DNA of 64,000 nt, from contig CAVRLX010000032.1 of the NCBI GenBank assembly GCA_963721725.1, forward strand, positions 62,001-126,000, given 5' to 3'. Of the stretch, positions 10,701-20,300 are shown one piece after another. Source of the DNA: RI-153 sp963721725 (GTDB lineage: Bacteria; Chloroflexota; Anaerolineae; Caldilineales; Caldilineaceae). The stretch's first letter is position 1; each line of letters opens with the position of its first letter. Both the position numbers and the translations under genes were made by a program. The notes beneath the pieces were generated by a model. That model was not told the origin of the DNA, did not search any database, and saw only the letters and a list, made by a program, of their open reading frames with translations.

Positions 10701-12493
10701 ACAAGGATGGGATTCTTGAGCTTGATCTGATGACAATTTTCGGGCCAGCGTTTCCAGATAGATTCTGCTCGGTGCCCATCATCACATCCGATGCCGTCAC
10801 CAGTTCCTCGCGGATGGCATCAAGCGGTGGATTGGTCACCTGGGCAAAGAGCTGGCGGAAATAGTTGTAGAGCAGCTGCGGCTGATCCGACAGCACGGCA
10901 AGCGGCGTGTCATCGCCCATGGCGCCCAGCGCCTCGACCCCATTCTTGGCCATCGGGCTCATCAAGACGCGCAGGGTTTCAAAGGTGTAGCCAAAGGCAT
11001 GTTGGCGTTGATCAGCAGGCGTGCCGACAGGGATCGGGCATTCACTTTGCCACGCCACCTGGTCCCTTGTCAGCGGGAGACGGCAGATCGTCCAGACGTG
11101 ATCAAATGTTGGTCCAGCCATTCGCGGTAGGGATGCGCCGCGCCATACTCGTCTTTGATCTCTTCGTCGGCGATAATGCGGCCCTGCAGCCGTATCGACC
11201 AGGAACATGCGCCCCGGTTGCAGAGCGCTGCTTGTGCAGAATGCGCTCGGCAGGAATGTCGAGCACGCCCACTTCCGACGCCATCACCACCATGTCATCT
11301 TTGGTGACATAGTAGCGCGACGGGCGCAGACCATTGCGATCCAGCACCGCGCCGACCACGCGTGCCATCGGTAAAGGCAATCGAGGCGGGACCGTCCCAC
11401 GGCTCCATCAGCGTGCTGTGATATTCGTAAAAGGCCTTCTTGCTCGTCGCTCATGCTCTCGTGGTTGGACCACGGCTCGGGGATCATCATCATGACGACA
11501 TGGGGCAACGAGCGCCCGGCCAAGTGCAAGAAATTCCAGTGCATTGTCGAACATGGCGCTAGTCGCTGCCGTCTGGGTCGACAATTTGGCAGGTGATCTT
11601 TTTCCAGATCAGCGCCAAAGAGCTCAGATTTGCAGCACAGATTGGCGGGCGTACATCCAGTTGACATTGCCGCGCAGCGTGTTGATCTCACCGTTGTGGA
11701 TGATGTAGCGATAGGGATGGGCACGTTCCCAACTGGGAAAGGTGTTGGTGCTAAAGCGTGAGTGAACCACGGCAATCGCGCTTTCGACATCGGGATCATC
11801 CAGATCCGGGAAATAGGCATCAACCTGTTCGGCCAGCAACATGCCTTTGTAGACAATCGTGCGGCACGAGAGGCTGGCAATGTAGAAGCGGTCGCCGGGA
11901 TAGACGTTGGAATAGCGGATGCTGTGCTCGGCGCGCTTGCGAATCACATAAAGCTTGCGTTCAAAGTCCAGCGTATCGCCGCCTGTGTCGCCTTCCGCGC
12001 GCCCAATGAAAGCCTGGCGCATCAACGGCTCGCCAGATTTAGCCGTCTCGCCCAGGCTGCGATTGTCCGTGGGGACAGTGCGCCAGCCCAAAAAGCGCAG
12101 TCCTTCCTCCATCACAATTTCTTCCAAGCGCTGGGAACATTGCCGGCAATCTCCGTCGTCGGGCGGGCAAAAGACCAGCGCCACGCCATAATCGCCAGGG
12201 GCGGGCAGATCAATGCCAAGCTCGCCGCAGACTTTTTGGAAGAATTTGTGGGGCAGTTGCATTAGAATGCCCGCACCGTCGCCTGTGTTGTATTCGCTGC
12301 CACGTGCGCCGCGGTGATCCAGGTTTTGGAGCACGGTCAGCGCCTGTCGCACAATTTCGTGGGACTTTTTGCCTTTGATGTTGACCACGAAGCCCACACC
12401 ACAGGCGTCGCGCTCAAACTGCGGATCGTACAGCCCTTGTTTGGCTGGCAATCCGCGCGGGGCGGGTTGTTGGGAGGTCTCTTTCTTGGACAT
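7782..12493 (-). pseudogene. gltB: Glutamate synthase large subunit, copy 2, disrupted by many indels as read
   Basis: Second gltB-type gene, about 1,570 codons. The first 290 codons (12493 to 11624) are clean and show FERDACGVGF with the catalytic cysteine, LDHRGARGSEYNTGDGAGIL and the HNGEINTLRGN substrate loop. From about 11,650 down to 7,900 the frame breaks roughly every 100 to 400 bases, but family motifs are legible throughout. Examples are EPREVHHFALLIGYGATAIN, SKMGISTLQSYCGAQIFEAL, GGTGASPQTSIKYAG, CHLDTCPVGVATQN and GSAGQSFGAF. It ends with a TAA at 7782-7784 after NDVTRVGGN. It differs clearly from gltB1 and lacks the two internal palindromes. As written it cannot be translated; retained motifs suggest sequence errors or very recent inactivation. 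Confidence 0.85.
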
Positions 12494-12765
12494 AACGATG
12501 TCTCCTGCATCAATGGGCTACAAGCACGCTTGCAGTTTTGCATCCAGATGTGGTGACTGCCCAGACCCTGTGCGCGATGGCACAGAACCAAGGCAGGGGC
12601 GTCTGCGTAGACGGAGCGACGACATCGTCGAATTTTCAGCGTTGGGGATGGGGTAACAACCGGGTATCTGCACGGGGAACCTATTTGTTCCATTTTGCAC
12701 AGGCGGTGTCGGTCTAATTTACATCAAGGGGGGCGTTTCGTCAACTTGAATTCCAGCAATCAGCA
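12494..12765. other. Spacer upstream of gltB2, presumed promoter/leader
   Basis: No gene seen. It should hold the promoter of the gltB2-gltD-gltB1 group. A short perfect hairpin (CGACGATGTCGTCG-like, near 12,618) and further small palindromic stretches are present, but I could not match a known riboswitch or a convincing promoter. Confidence 0.4.
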
Positions 12766-13214
12766 CTAATTGAGTTCAATCACAGCGTATAAGTATTCTT
12801 CTCAAGCCAAGCTAATTCAAACTCATCAACGGAGACAGCGATAGGAGCAGATGCCAAGTCAGGATCATTGACATAAATTTGTCCACCATCGATGCCAACC
12901 TACCACAGCATGGTCAGTAGCCTCATTCCAGTAGGCGAGAGGTTCTGTGTAGATAGCCAGATTACGGGAAGGCCGATGTTGAGACTTTGCCGAATTTCTG
13001 GAATTGATCCTTCGTTCACGCTGACGGCAACACCATATCTACGTAGATTGCGCAAATTGCCACAGGAAGGTGCGCCTTCGCAAACCGCAACAGCCGTAGC
13101 ATGTGTGGGACTGAATGGACTGTGCAAATAATCAAGCACCATCGCGGCACATGCAGCAGGCAATCATCTTGCGGGTTGTTGCTTGTGCGAAACGGCGATC
13201 AATTTGGTTGGCAT
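12766..13214 (-). pseudogene. C39-like (papain-fold) peptidase domain protein, frameshifted
   Basis: Pieced together across frames, this is a single small domain of about 150 residues resembling the Peptidase_C39_2 family of papain-like cysteine peptidases. The N-terminal part reads MPTKLIAVSHKQQ, then DDCL and ACAAMVLDYLH, placing a cysteine at the usual catalytic position. The middle holds CGNLRNLRRYGV. Near the end TDHAVVVGI supplies the expected histidine, followed by GGQIYVNDPD and a final YAVIELN before TAG at 12766. At least three indels interrupt it (near 13,155, 12,945 and 12,895). It begins inside or just after the HicB-like gene upstream, so the two look like one unit. Function unknown; broken gene or poor sequence cannot be separated here. 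Confidence 0.55.
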
Positions 13215-13440
13215 GAGTGCGTATTCTGCTAATTTCTTCGCGAAAGGGAAACCCACACCGTAGCGCATCCACGCTGCCAAGACTTCCAGCCAATTCAGCC
13301 CCGGCAGCTTCCAGGGTAGGTAGCTTGCCAGCAGGACGTTTTCCAGGACCAGATTGGGATACGTCCATAATAAGAGCCATCGTCCTCGATAATTTCGTAT
13401 TCAGCGTGATTCAAAGCTCCTGAATGTATTTAGTTAGCAT
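13164..13440 (-). pseudogene. HicB-like antitoxin, frameshifted
   Basis: Across frames the sequence starts MLTKYIQE, then NHAEYEIIEDDGSYYGRIP, LASY and PTLEAAGAELAGSL. This matches the HicB fold's opening, in which the protein begins with a short strand-helix and continues with a D-D-G-x-Y-Y-G-x-I-P turn and a helix after P-T-L-E. HicB proteins are antitoxins that normally neutralise the HicA RNase. No HicA is visible; the neighbour is a C39-like peptidase gene instead. The ATG lies a few bases after the stop of the YbjQ-like gene. Indels near 13,413 and 13,330 break the frame, and the exact C-terminus is uncertain because two frames remain open after them. Confidence 0.5.
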
Positions 13441-13442
13441 TA

Positions 13443-13757
13443 CTACTCCATGACTTTGATCCGAAAACCATTCCCATAGACCACAACCTCCACGCCGCCG
13501 TCCACCACCGAGGGGTGGCTGATCTTGACGCCGATGACGCCATCATAGCCGCGGGATTGGGCTTTTGCGTCCAACTCGACCAACGCTTTCTCCACGGCAG
13601 TCTCAATTAGCTTTTCATAATGGCCCATGCGCCCGCCCACCAAATTGCGGATATTCTCGCGCACATCGTTGACAATATTGGCGGCATAGACCGTGACCAC
13701 GACCAGCAGTTCGCCCAGTTCGACTTCTTCGTGCAGATGATCCAAGGCAACAAGCAT
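13443..13757 (-). CDS. YbjQ/UPF0145-like protein
   Basis: Protein of about 104 residues resembling the YbjQ (UPF0145, DUF74) family, a small pentameric fold of unclear function sometimes described as a putative heavy-metal-binding domain. The match is the pattern of a helical stretch NIVNDVRENIRNLVGGRMGHYEKL, AVEKALVELDAKAQSRGYDGVIGVKI and an alternating strand at the end (VVVYGNGFRI); the second cited stretch is two adjoining pieces. I chose the ATG at 13757 because the preceding gene stops four bases earlier (13762), giving an operon-like arrangement with the membrane protein upstream. Role unknown. Confidence 0.65.
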   Translation of the reverse strand: MLVALDHLHEEVELGELLVVVTVYAANIVNDVRENIRNLVGGRMGHYEKLIETAVEKALVELDAKAQSRGYDGVIGVKISHPSVVDGGVEVVVYGNGFRIKVME

Positions 13758-13761
13758 GGCG

Positions 13762-15652
13762 CTACTCCCGATTCTGGTTTGGCAAGTTAACAATCACATT
13801 GACGGGCTGGCCGCGCCGCCAGAGCAGGCGCACGACCAAAAACAGCAAAACCAACCCGCCCAGCACCCACAGCAGAGTTTGCCACGTGCCATATTTGCCC
13901 CAAAAAAGCCACCAACTCACCTCACCGCCCATCATGCGTTGCGTATCCTCGATGACTTGGCCCACGGTCTCCACAGGCGAGGTGGCCCCTGTCGTCGTCT
14001 CCTCGGAAAGAAATGCAATGGTCTCTTCCACATTGCTGCTCTGTAACACGGCTTGGCGCACAGGCTCATTCTGCAACTTCGCCATCAAGCCCGGATCGCG
14101 CAGCAACCGCTCCACCAACAGATTACTCTGGCGAGTTTCCATCCCGGCCACATAGCTCGCCAGCCAGCGCAACTCCGCCGCATCAAAAACCGCCGCCAAT
14201 TGCACCAGACTGGCCTGGGGCAGTCCCAACAAAAGCGTGCGATCCAGCCTTTCCAACAGCATGATCTCGGTAATGGCCTCTTTATCGCCCAATGCCAACA
14301 CTCGGCCCAACTCATCTCGATCAATAAACGCGCTCAGGATCGACCACCTTGTAAAGCTCGCTTGCCACCACCGCACCCAGGCTGGCCCCCGCCAGATCCG
14401 CCCAGGCCAGCACAAGATTGATGCTGGAGGTCGTGCGCAAAATCTCCAACGCCTCTTGGGGCAGACGGAAAATCTGCTCCAGCGTGCCGTCGGCAATCGC
14501 ACGTTGTAGCCCGTCAGCCCCCAACACCTGTTCACTGGTCACCACCACTGTGGTCAGCTTCGACACCTCCGCCGGATCGGTCTCGTCCACCAGGGCGCGG
14601 AACGTCTCATTTTCACCGGCCAAGGCAATCACCTGTGTATATTTCGCCTTAAACTCACTCCAGGCGCTATAGATATCCGTAGAGACCGCCCGCGCCACCT
14701 CTGGCAGCTCCTTGCGTAGCTCTTCATCAATCGTCAGGGTGATCTCGCTGCGGATGCCCGCCTTGATGCTTTCCTCTTGCAGCGCCTCTTGAATCTGGGG
14801 CAGCGCGCCGTTGCCGCCCTCAATCAGATCCCACACAATCAGCCCGCCGCCGATGATCCAGCCGGCGATGGGGATAATCGAGGTGGCCGCTTTGCCCAAA
14901 ATGCGCCCAACTACCCGACCCGCAATCCGTTGCGCCAACTTCTGTGCCAGCTTTTTGGCAATCTGCGCGCCGATGATCACACCGATGCCCGCCAATGACT
15001 TGGTGTGCGCGCCCAGCAACGGGTTGACGCTGGCGTCTACATTCGCCAGATCGACACTCTCCATCTGCTGTTGCAGTTCGGCTTCAAATAGCCCGGCCAT
15101 GGTATCCGAATAGCTGTTGCCAATAAATGACTGTACACAGAGCAGCGCCGAGGAGGCCGACCGTGCCGAAATGGCCGTCATCTGCTGCGAGATCTCATCG
15201 GCCACGCTGCTGGACAGCACATCGATCTTGGCCCGGAACGCCTCCGAGCCGAAGGCGTCGTTGGCAATCTGCGTTGTGAATTCCTGCGCTTTGTCCGCCG
15301 ACCAGCCCGACAGAAAACGACTCCAATAGCTTTCGTCTGCGTAAACCCGATCCACGGCAGCCGAGACCGCGCCCTCAATCGTGCTGTCCACGTCCAGCGC
15401 GATCCACTGGCGATCCACCACGGCGGCCACGTCCAGTTCATCCTGCCCGCTGACGAAAATCGACTGGGCCAATGTATTCAGTTCATCGCGCAGCGCTGCC
15501 TCTTCAATGGTTTCGCATTCCTCAAATTGATAGAGCGGGCGGCTCTCTTGGGCAGCGAGCGGCGCTGTGGGCCATGCGCTTGCCAAAAGCAGCGCCACCC
15601 AGAGCGCAAGCAAGCGGCGGCGAAATCTTGAAAGATGGGCAAATGGTTTCAA
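13762..15652 (-). CDS. Large secreted/membrane protein of unknown function (one frame break)
   Basis: About 630 residues. I place the start at a TTG (15652) because AGAGGAG lies six bases upstream and a signal peptide follows directly (basic FRRR, then LLALWVALLLASAW ending in PLAAQ). The centre has a hydrophobic, glycine-rich stretch (VVGRILGKAATSIIPIAGW and GGGLIVWDLI) that could insert in a membrane. The C-terminus has one clear transmembrane helix (LWVLGGLVLLFLVVRLLW) and a short basic tail. The rest is helical and rich in alanine and glutamate. The frame breaks near 14,335; the continuation carries DRDELGRVLALGDKEA. I do not recognise a family. It is followed closely by the YbjQ-like gene. 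Confidence 0.6.
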
Positions 15653-15726
15653 AAGTAACTCCTCTTCAACCGAGATCAGACAGACGGCAGCGTTGCATAG
15701 ACGTCGCAACAGCCGACAATGACATG

Positions 15727-15872
15727 TTTCAAAGCGCAAAAATGATCCTTTGTGGCGCTATCAGTATACACCCGCAGAAGCTTGTACCTCTCTAATTATA
15801 CGCCGCAGCCGCTCACAAGGAGATTTTTCAAAGAGCACAAAATGTTTCTTTGTAGCACTGCTTAGTATATAA
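15727..15872. repeat. Two copies of a dispersed ~77-base repeat with inverted ends
   Basis: Copy b (15796-15872) runs from TTATACGCCGCAGC through CACAAGGAGAT, TTCAAAGAGCA and TTTGTAGC to GTATATAA, so its ends are inverted copies. A partial copy a (15727-15770) repeats the right half (TTCAAAGCGC, CTTTGTGGCGCT, GTATAC). A third copy on the opposite strand lies at 32682-32760, upstream of the ABC binding-protein gene. The surrounding spacer (15653-16003) contains no gene; it separates divergently transcribed genes and must hold promoters for both. Confidence 0.7.
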
Positions 15873-16003
15873 CCGCTTTGAGACAAGGCACGAAAAGAAC
15901 CACGCTTCTGCCACACTAGCCCCGGGCTGACAATTGCTCTATTGAAAAGAGCGGGCTACAATCTGGATCGGTTTACCCTGCCCACACTCAATGGATCAAC
16001 CCT

Positions 16004-17281
16004 ATGCCCTCACCGTCGGTCTCCACGGCGGCCCGCCGTCGTATAGCCATTACGTTATTTATTGCCCAAAGTCTCTTCAGTGCCGCCACCATCTCTGCGT
16101 TTACCCTCACGCCAATTGTAGCCGCGCTCCTCAGCGGCAACGATGGCCTCGCCGGTATCCCGGCAACAGTGCTCATGTTGGGGCGAGCGGCAGCCGCCTA
16201 TCCATTGGGCTGGCTCATGGATCGCACAGGGCGGCGCAACGGCTTGGCGCTGGGCTTTTTGTTGACTACACTGGGGCTGGGGATCTGCACCCTGTCAATC
16301 GTCTGGGGATCATTCTGGGCGCTCTGTGTCGGCTCGGTCTTCATCGGTATGGGCCGCGCCGCCAGTGAACAGGCCCGCTTTGTCGCCGCCGAAATATACG
16401 TCCCAGGCCAGCGCGCCCGTATTATCGGCATCATCGTCTTTGCCGGGACCGTGGGCGCGATTGGTGGCCCTCTCTTGGTGGGGCCGTCGGGCACTTGGGC
16501 CACCAGCGTGGGCCTGAGCCTTGACGCTGGGCCGTATGCCGCAGGTGGGCTGCTCACGCTAATTGCCACGCTGCTGATTGTCGGCCTCTTGCACCCCGAT
16601 CCCAAAGTGCTGGGCGCGGCAGTGGATGCCGACGAGCAACGGGCGGAGAGTGTGGCGAATCTCCCCAAAGTCGCCAAATCAGCGCTGCCTATTTTTCAGC
16701 GCAGACCCGTGCAGATCGCGCTGCTGGCAATGATCATCGGCCAATTGGTCATGAGCCTGCTCATGGTCATTACGCCGCTGCACATGCGCTATCATGATCA
16801 CAGCAACGACGCCGTGGCCTGGGTGATCGCCGCCCACAACCTGGGCATGTACGGCCTCTCCGGGCTGACGGGCTGGCTCATCGACCGGCTGGGGCGCCTT
16901 CCAATGATTGTGGTCGGCGCGCTGATTTTGATGATTTCCAGCGTCATGATGCCGCTTTCACCGGACTTTTTCCCATTGGCGCTGGCCCTCTTTCTCTTGG
17001 GCTTGGGCTGGAATTTCGCCTTTATCGCCGGCTCGTCGCTGCTCTCCGATGCGCTGGAAAGCCACGAGCGCGGGCGCGTTCAGGGCATCAGCGAAACCAT
17101 GATCGCCCTGGCTGCCGGTGTTGCCAGCCTGAGCACAGGCGGCGCGTTTGCTCTGGGCGGCATCCTGGCGGTAACTGCCGTCGGGCTTGCCTTTTCCCTG
17201 GCCCTTCTCGTTGGCGTGGTCTGGCTGCGCCGTCGGGCCACCGTCGAGACGTCCGATCTGGCGTCTTGGCAACGTCCATAA
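16004..17281 (+). CDS. MFS transporter
   Basis: Polytopic membrane protein of 425 residues with about twelve hydrophobic segments, typical length for the major facilitator superfamily. Two copies of the loop motif between helices 2-3 and 8-9 are visible: GWLMDRTGRRNG in the first half and GWLIDRLGRLPM in the second. A hydrophilic central loop (ADEQRAESVANLPKVAK) separates the halves. A GGAT sequence sits about seven bases ahead of the ATG. Substrate cannot be predicted; the drug/sugar-efflux type is possible. An aminotransferase gene follows 80 bases downstream on the same strand, so they may be co-transcribed. Confidence 0.85.
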   Translation: MPSPSVSTAARRRIAITLFIAQSLFSAATISAFTLTPIVAALLSGNDGLAGIPATVLMLGRAAAAYPLGWLMDRTGRRNGLALGFLLTTLGLGICTLSIVWGSFWALCVGSVFIGMGRAASEQARFVAAEIYVPGQRARIIGIIVFAGTVGAIGGPLLVGPSGTWATSVGLSLDAGPYAAGGLLTLIATLLIVGLLHPDPKVLGAAVDADEQRAESVANLPKVAKSALPIFQRRPVQIALLAMIIGQLVMSLLMVITPLHMRYHDHSNDAVAWVIAAHNLGMYGLSGLTGWLIDRLGRLPMIVVGALILMISSVMMPLSPDFFPLALALFLLGLGWNFAFIAGSSLLSDALESHERGRVQGISETMIALAAGVASLSTGGAFALGGILAVTAVGLAFSLALLVGVVWLRRRATVETSDLASWQRP

Positions 17282-17360
17282 AATCTATTATGACAGCGGC
17301 GCAAAATTCTGCGTCCCCCTGCTTCCTACCCTCCTGCTGTGAACCTGAAAGGAAATGTCC

Positions 17361-18470
17361 ATGTCTGTGCCGCCCAAACTGTTTACCCCCGGCCCTGTGG
17401 ATGTCTTTGAAGAGACCCAGGCTGCCTTAGGCGCTCCCGTCCCGCACATGTCGCACCCGGCTTGGCAAGAGGTGTTGGCAGAAACCGTGGGCATGTTGAA
17501 AGAACTTTTTCAAACCAAAAATGACATTGTTTTACTCACCGCTGCCGGATCGGGGGCAATTGAGACGGCGTTGGCGAGCCTCTTTCAAGAGGGCGAGGCC
17601 GTGGTCGTGGTTCGCAATGGCATGTTTGCCGAGCGCATTGTGCAGATTCTCACGACATACCGCTGTGCGGTCATTTCGGTGGACGGGCCGTGGGGATCTG
17701 CGATTGAGGTGGAAAAAGTTGCTGACGCCTTGCGTGCCCATCCCAACGCGGCAGGGATCGCCGTGGTGGGCAACGAAACCGGCACCGGCGTCTGCAATCC
17801 CATCCGCGAACTGGCCGAACTGGCCCATGATCACGATTTGCCCATCTTCGCCGATCTGGTCTCTGGCATGGGCGGCTATGACATTCCCGTGGATGCTTGG
17901 GGATTGGACATGGTGGCGTCCTCGTCCAACAAGGCGCTGGAGATGGCCCCCGGCGTGGGCATTCTCTCGGTCAACGAGCGGGCCTGGGATCTCATCGACG
18001 CCAAGTCTGCCAGCGCCCATCGCGGCTGGTATCTTAACCTCTCCACTTGGAAAGCGGCCCGTCAGCGCGCCGCCTTCCCGTTCCCGTCCACACCGCCCAC
18101 GCTGCTGATTGCTGGCCTGCATGCCAGCCTCAAGCGCATTATAGAGACAGAAACGTTGGCCGGCCATTGGGCGCGCTACGCCGCCGCGCGGGATACTCTG
18201 CGCGGCCATCTGCGCGAACTGGGCTTCGAGATGCTCGCTGCCGATGCCGTCGCTTCGCCCACTGTCACCACCTTTTACAAACTTCCCAGCATGACCGACA
18301 TTGAGGATCTGCGCGACTATTTGCTGGCCGAACATAACATCCTTATCGCCACCGGCGGCGGGCCGCTCCAGGGCCAGATCGCGCGTGTCAGCCACATGGG
18401 CAAGGCCAGCACCCAGCCCTACCTTACAAGCTTCTTTGACGGCATCGAAGGCTATCTACGGCAGCTTTGA
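17361..18470 (+). CDS. Class V aminotransferase (alanine/serine-glyoxylate aminotransferase family)
   Basis: PLP enzyme of 369 residues, fold type I, class V, resembling alanine--glyoxylate and serine--glyoxylate/pyruvate aminotransferases. It opens with LFTPGPVDV and a histidine-rich HMSH pair as in that family. LLTAAGSGAIETALASL forms the cofactor phosphate region, and VGNETGTG, FADLVSGMGGYD and SSSNKALEMAPGVG supply the aspartate and the Schiff-base lysine. A C-terminal RVSHMG contains the arginine that usually binds the substrate carboxylate. Two ATGs lie in frame; AAAGGAA is spaced properly only for the second (17361). With the amine-oxidising enzymes nearby, glyoxylate/glycine/serine exchange is a plausible role, but the substrate is inferred. 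Confidence 0.85.
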   Translation: MSVPPKLFTPGPVDVFEETQAALGAPVPHMSHPAWQEVLAETVGMLKELFQTKNDIVLLTAAGSGAIETALASLFQEGEAVVVVRNGMFAERIVQILTTYRCAVISVDGPWGSAIEVEKVADALRAHPNAAGIAVVGNETGTGVCNPIRELAELAHDHDLPIFADLVSGMGGYDIPVDAWGLDMVASSSNKALEMAPGVGILSVNERAWDLIDAKSASAHRGWYLNLSTWKAARQRAAFPFPSTPPTLLIAGLHASLKRIIETETLAGHWARYAAARDTLRGHLRELGFEMLAADAVASPTVTTFYKLPSMTDIEDLRDYLLAEHNILIATGGGPLQGQIARVSHMGKASTQPYLTSFFDGIEGYLRQL

Positions 18471-18471
18471 G

Positions 18472-18631
18472 AATTTAACGCAAAGATGCAAAGGTGCAGA
18501 GATGCAAAGGGAAGAAAGCAAAAGGCAAAGTGCAAAAAGCAAAAGGGTTGAGTTGCACTTCTGGAATCTACGCAAATCTGCCAAATCTGCGTCATCTGCG
18601 TTCTATTCTCTCTGCGCCTTTGCGTTAAATT
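18472..18631. repeat. Palindromic element between convergent genes
   Basis: The outer arms (AATTTAACGCAAAG at the left and CTTTGCGTTAAATT at the right) are perfect inverted copies. Inside lie further imperfect inverted units (ACGCAAATCTGCC, TGCGTCATCTGCGT). It fills the space between the aminotransferase and the minus-strand MFS-like gene, whose stop codon (18625-18627) is supplied by the right arm. It may act as a two-way terminator; that is inference. Confidence 0.8.
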
Positions 18632-19977
18632 TGAGTCTGCCGAACGGCTAGGCTATCCGCCGTGCGCAGCGGGAAAAAGACAAATGACACCGATCCAATA
18701 AAACAGAGCACACCGCCGGCGATTAACACGGGCATCAGCCCGAACTGATCGGCCAAGATCACACCGATCATGGGCATGATAAAGGCCCCCAAGTTCATCA
18801 GCGTGGTATAAATGCCCATGTAGAGTGGGTGATTGTCTGCCGGGCAGACCTTCAACAGCATGGGGAAGTGGCTAAGGTTGATGCCCGCTGCCAAGAGTCC
18901 ATTCAGCGCCGCCCCGCCCAGGATCAGTGCCGGGCTGAGCGTGACCCCCACCAATAGTGGGTAAAATCCGATCACTGCAATCGTCAATTTAAGTACCCAG
19001 TTTTCCCCGTGGCGCTCAATCACACGCTGCCAGAGATAATAGCCCAGCACAGGTGTCAGGTTTGCCAACATGCCGTGCAGCCCCAGCCAACCCTCACTCG
19101 CCCCCAATTCGCGTACAAAATAGAGCACATAGAGCGGCGCCACCATCCACAGCCCTAGGCCATGCACAAAGGTGTTGATCACCATGCGCACAAAATCAGG
19201 GTGGGTTTGCCATGCTGCTCGCAAGGCGATCCATCGAGCGTTCAGCGAAAGTGTAGGCGTTTTGGGCGACGGTGCAACGGCGACGGCGCGCAAGGGCAGA
19301 TAGAGTTTAGCGATGTAATAAAGGCTGACCATCGAGGTGGCAAAGCCCACGGCATACATGATCTGGTAATTCAGCGGAAAAGGCGCATACTCCAGCCACT
19401 GGCCCGCCACAAAGATGCCCCCGGTAATCGCCACTGCGGATAGCCCGTTGCGCATGGCAAAGACTTTGGATCGCTTCACCTCTGGGATGGCGGTTGCCAT
19501 CATCGAGTTCCAGCCCACGCTGAAAAAGTGGGCGGGGATGGTAAAGGCAATGATCGTCCAGATCAACATACCATCTTTGGCAGGCAGAGGAAGCCAGGGC
19601 AGAAAGGCCACCACCAAAAAGCCAAAGCGATAGACAAAGAGACTGCGCAAAATCGGCGGCATCCACGCGGCCTGGCGGCTGAAATAGCGGCCCGCCGGAA
19701 TCGTCACGAGAAAGGCAAGCAGGGCCGGCAGCGAACTAAGCAGCCCCACTTCAGTGTTGGAGGCCCCTAATCGTACCGCATAAGCGGCGTTAAACGTAGC
19801 CGCTGCGCTGAGGAACGCTGCCCAGAAGACCTCGAACTCAAGCAAGCGTGCATTTTTCTCAGTGACCTCTAGCTGGGTTGTGGAAAACCAACCTAATCCC
19901 TGGCGGAGAGGCTGGAGCGGGCGGCGCAGCGCACCGGCAAATGCAGACTGGCGGGGGGGGATCGATGAAACGGCCAT
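18625..19977 (-). CDS. MFS-type membrane transporter
   Basis: About 450 residues with roughly twelve hydrophobic segments, consistent with a major facilitator protein. Features include NARLLEFEVFWAAFLSA before the first helices, RLGASNTEVGLLSSLPAL, and a motif-A-like loop after helix 2 (IPAGRYFSRQAAWMPP). The second half has LYVLYFVRELGASEGWLGL and NLTPVLGYYLWQRVIERHGE. I prefer the ATG at 19977 (MAVSSIPPRQ) to earlier ones because the upstream residues look non-coding and contain no membrane signal. The last residues and the stop codon come from the adjacent palindrome. Substrate unknown. Confidence 0.75.
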   Translation of the reverse strand: MAVSSIPPRQSAFAGALRRPLQPLRQGLGWFSTTQLEVTEKNARLLEFEVFWAAFLSAAATFNAAYAVRLGASNTEVGLLSSLPALLAFLVTIPAGRYFSRQAAWMPPILRSLFVYRFGFLVVAFLPWLPLPAKDGMLIWTIIAFTIPAHFFSVGWNSMMATAIPEVKRSKVFAMRNGLSAVAITGGIFVAGQWLEYAPFPLNYQIMYAVGFATSMVSLYYIAKLYLPLRAVAVAPSPKTPTLSLNARWIALRAAWQTHPDFVRMVINTFVHGLGLWMVAPLYVLYFVRELGASEGWLGLHGMLANLTPVLGYYLWQRVIERHGENWVLKLTIAVIGFYPLLVGVTLSPALILGGAALNGLLAAGINLSHFPMLLKVCPADNHPLYMGIYTTLMNLGAFIMPMIGVILADQFGLMPVLIAGGVLCFIGSVSFVFFPLRTADSLAVRQTQI

Positions 19978-20300
19978 AAAAGAGTGATGTACTTTCTGTG
20001 AGCAATGATTGGAATCGTTTGTAAAATAAATCGAAGCGGACAATCCACAGAGGATGATCCGCTTCAGTCTGGTCAAGTTTTCTCAGTTTTCAGGGATGCC
20101 CGGCAGCGTCTGCCTGGGCTTTCTTCGCAAATAAAATGCCTTGCTACGCTTGAACCAATATTAGTATGATACTACATCGGCATTGGCGGGCAAGATTGCA
20201 CAGGGTGATTTCAGGAGAGGAGAGCGGGGCGTTGGGGGAAAGTCACGTTTCGCCCAGCGTTCGTTGGGCAGTCGTATTCTGGCGGTCTGTGGGGGTGAAA

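Noticed and set aside
12494..12765. A glutamine- or nitrogen-sensing riboswitch ahead of gltB2
   Set aside because: Short hairpins are present but I could not match the conserved cores of known glutamine RNAs.
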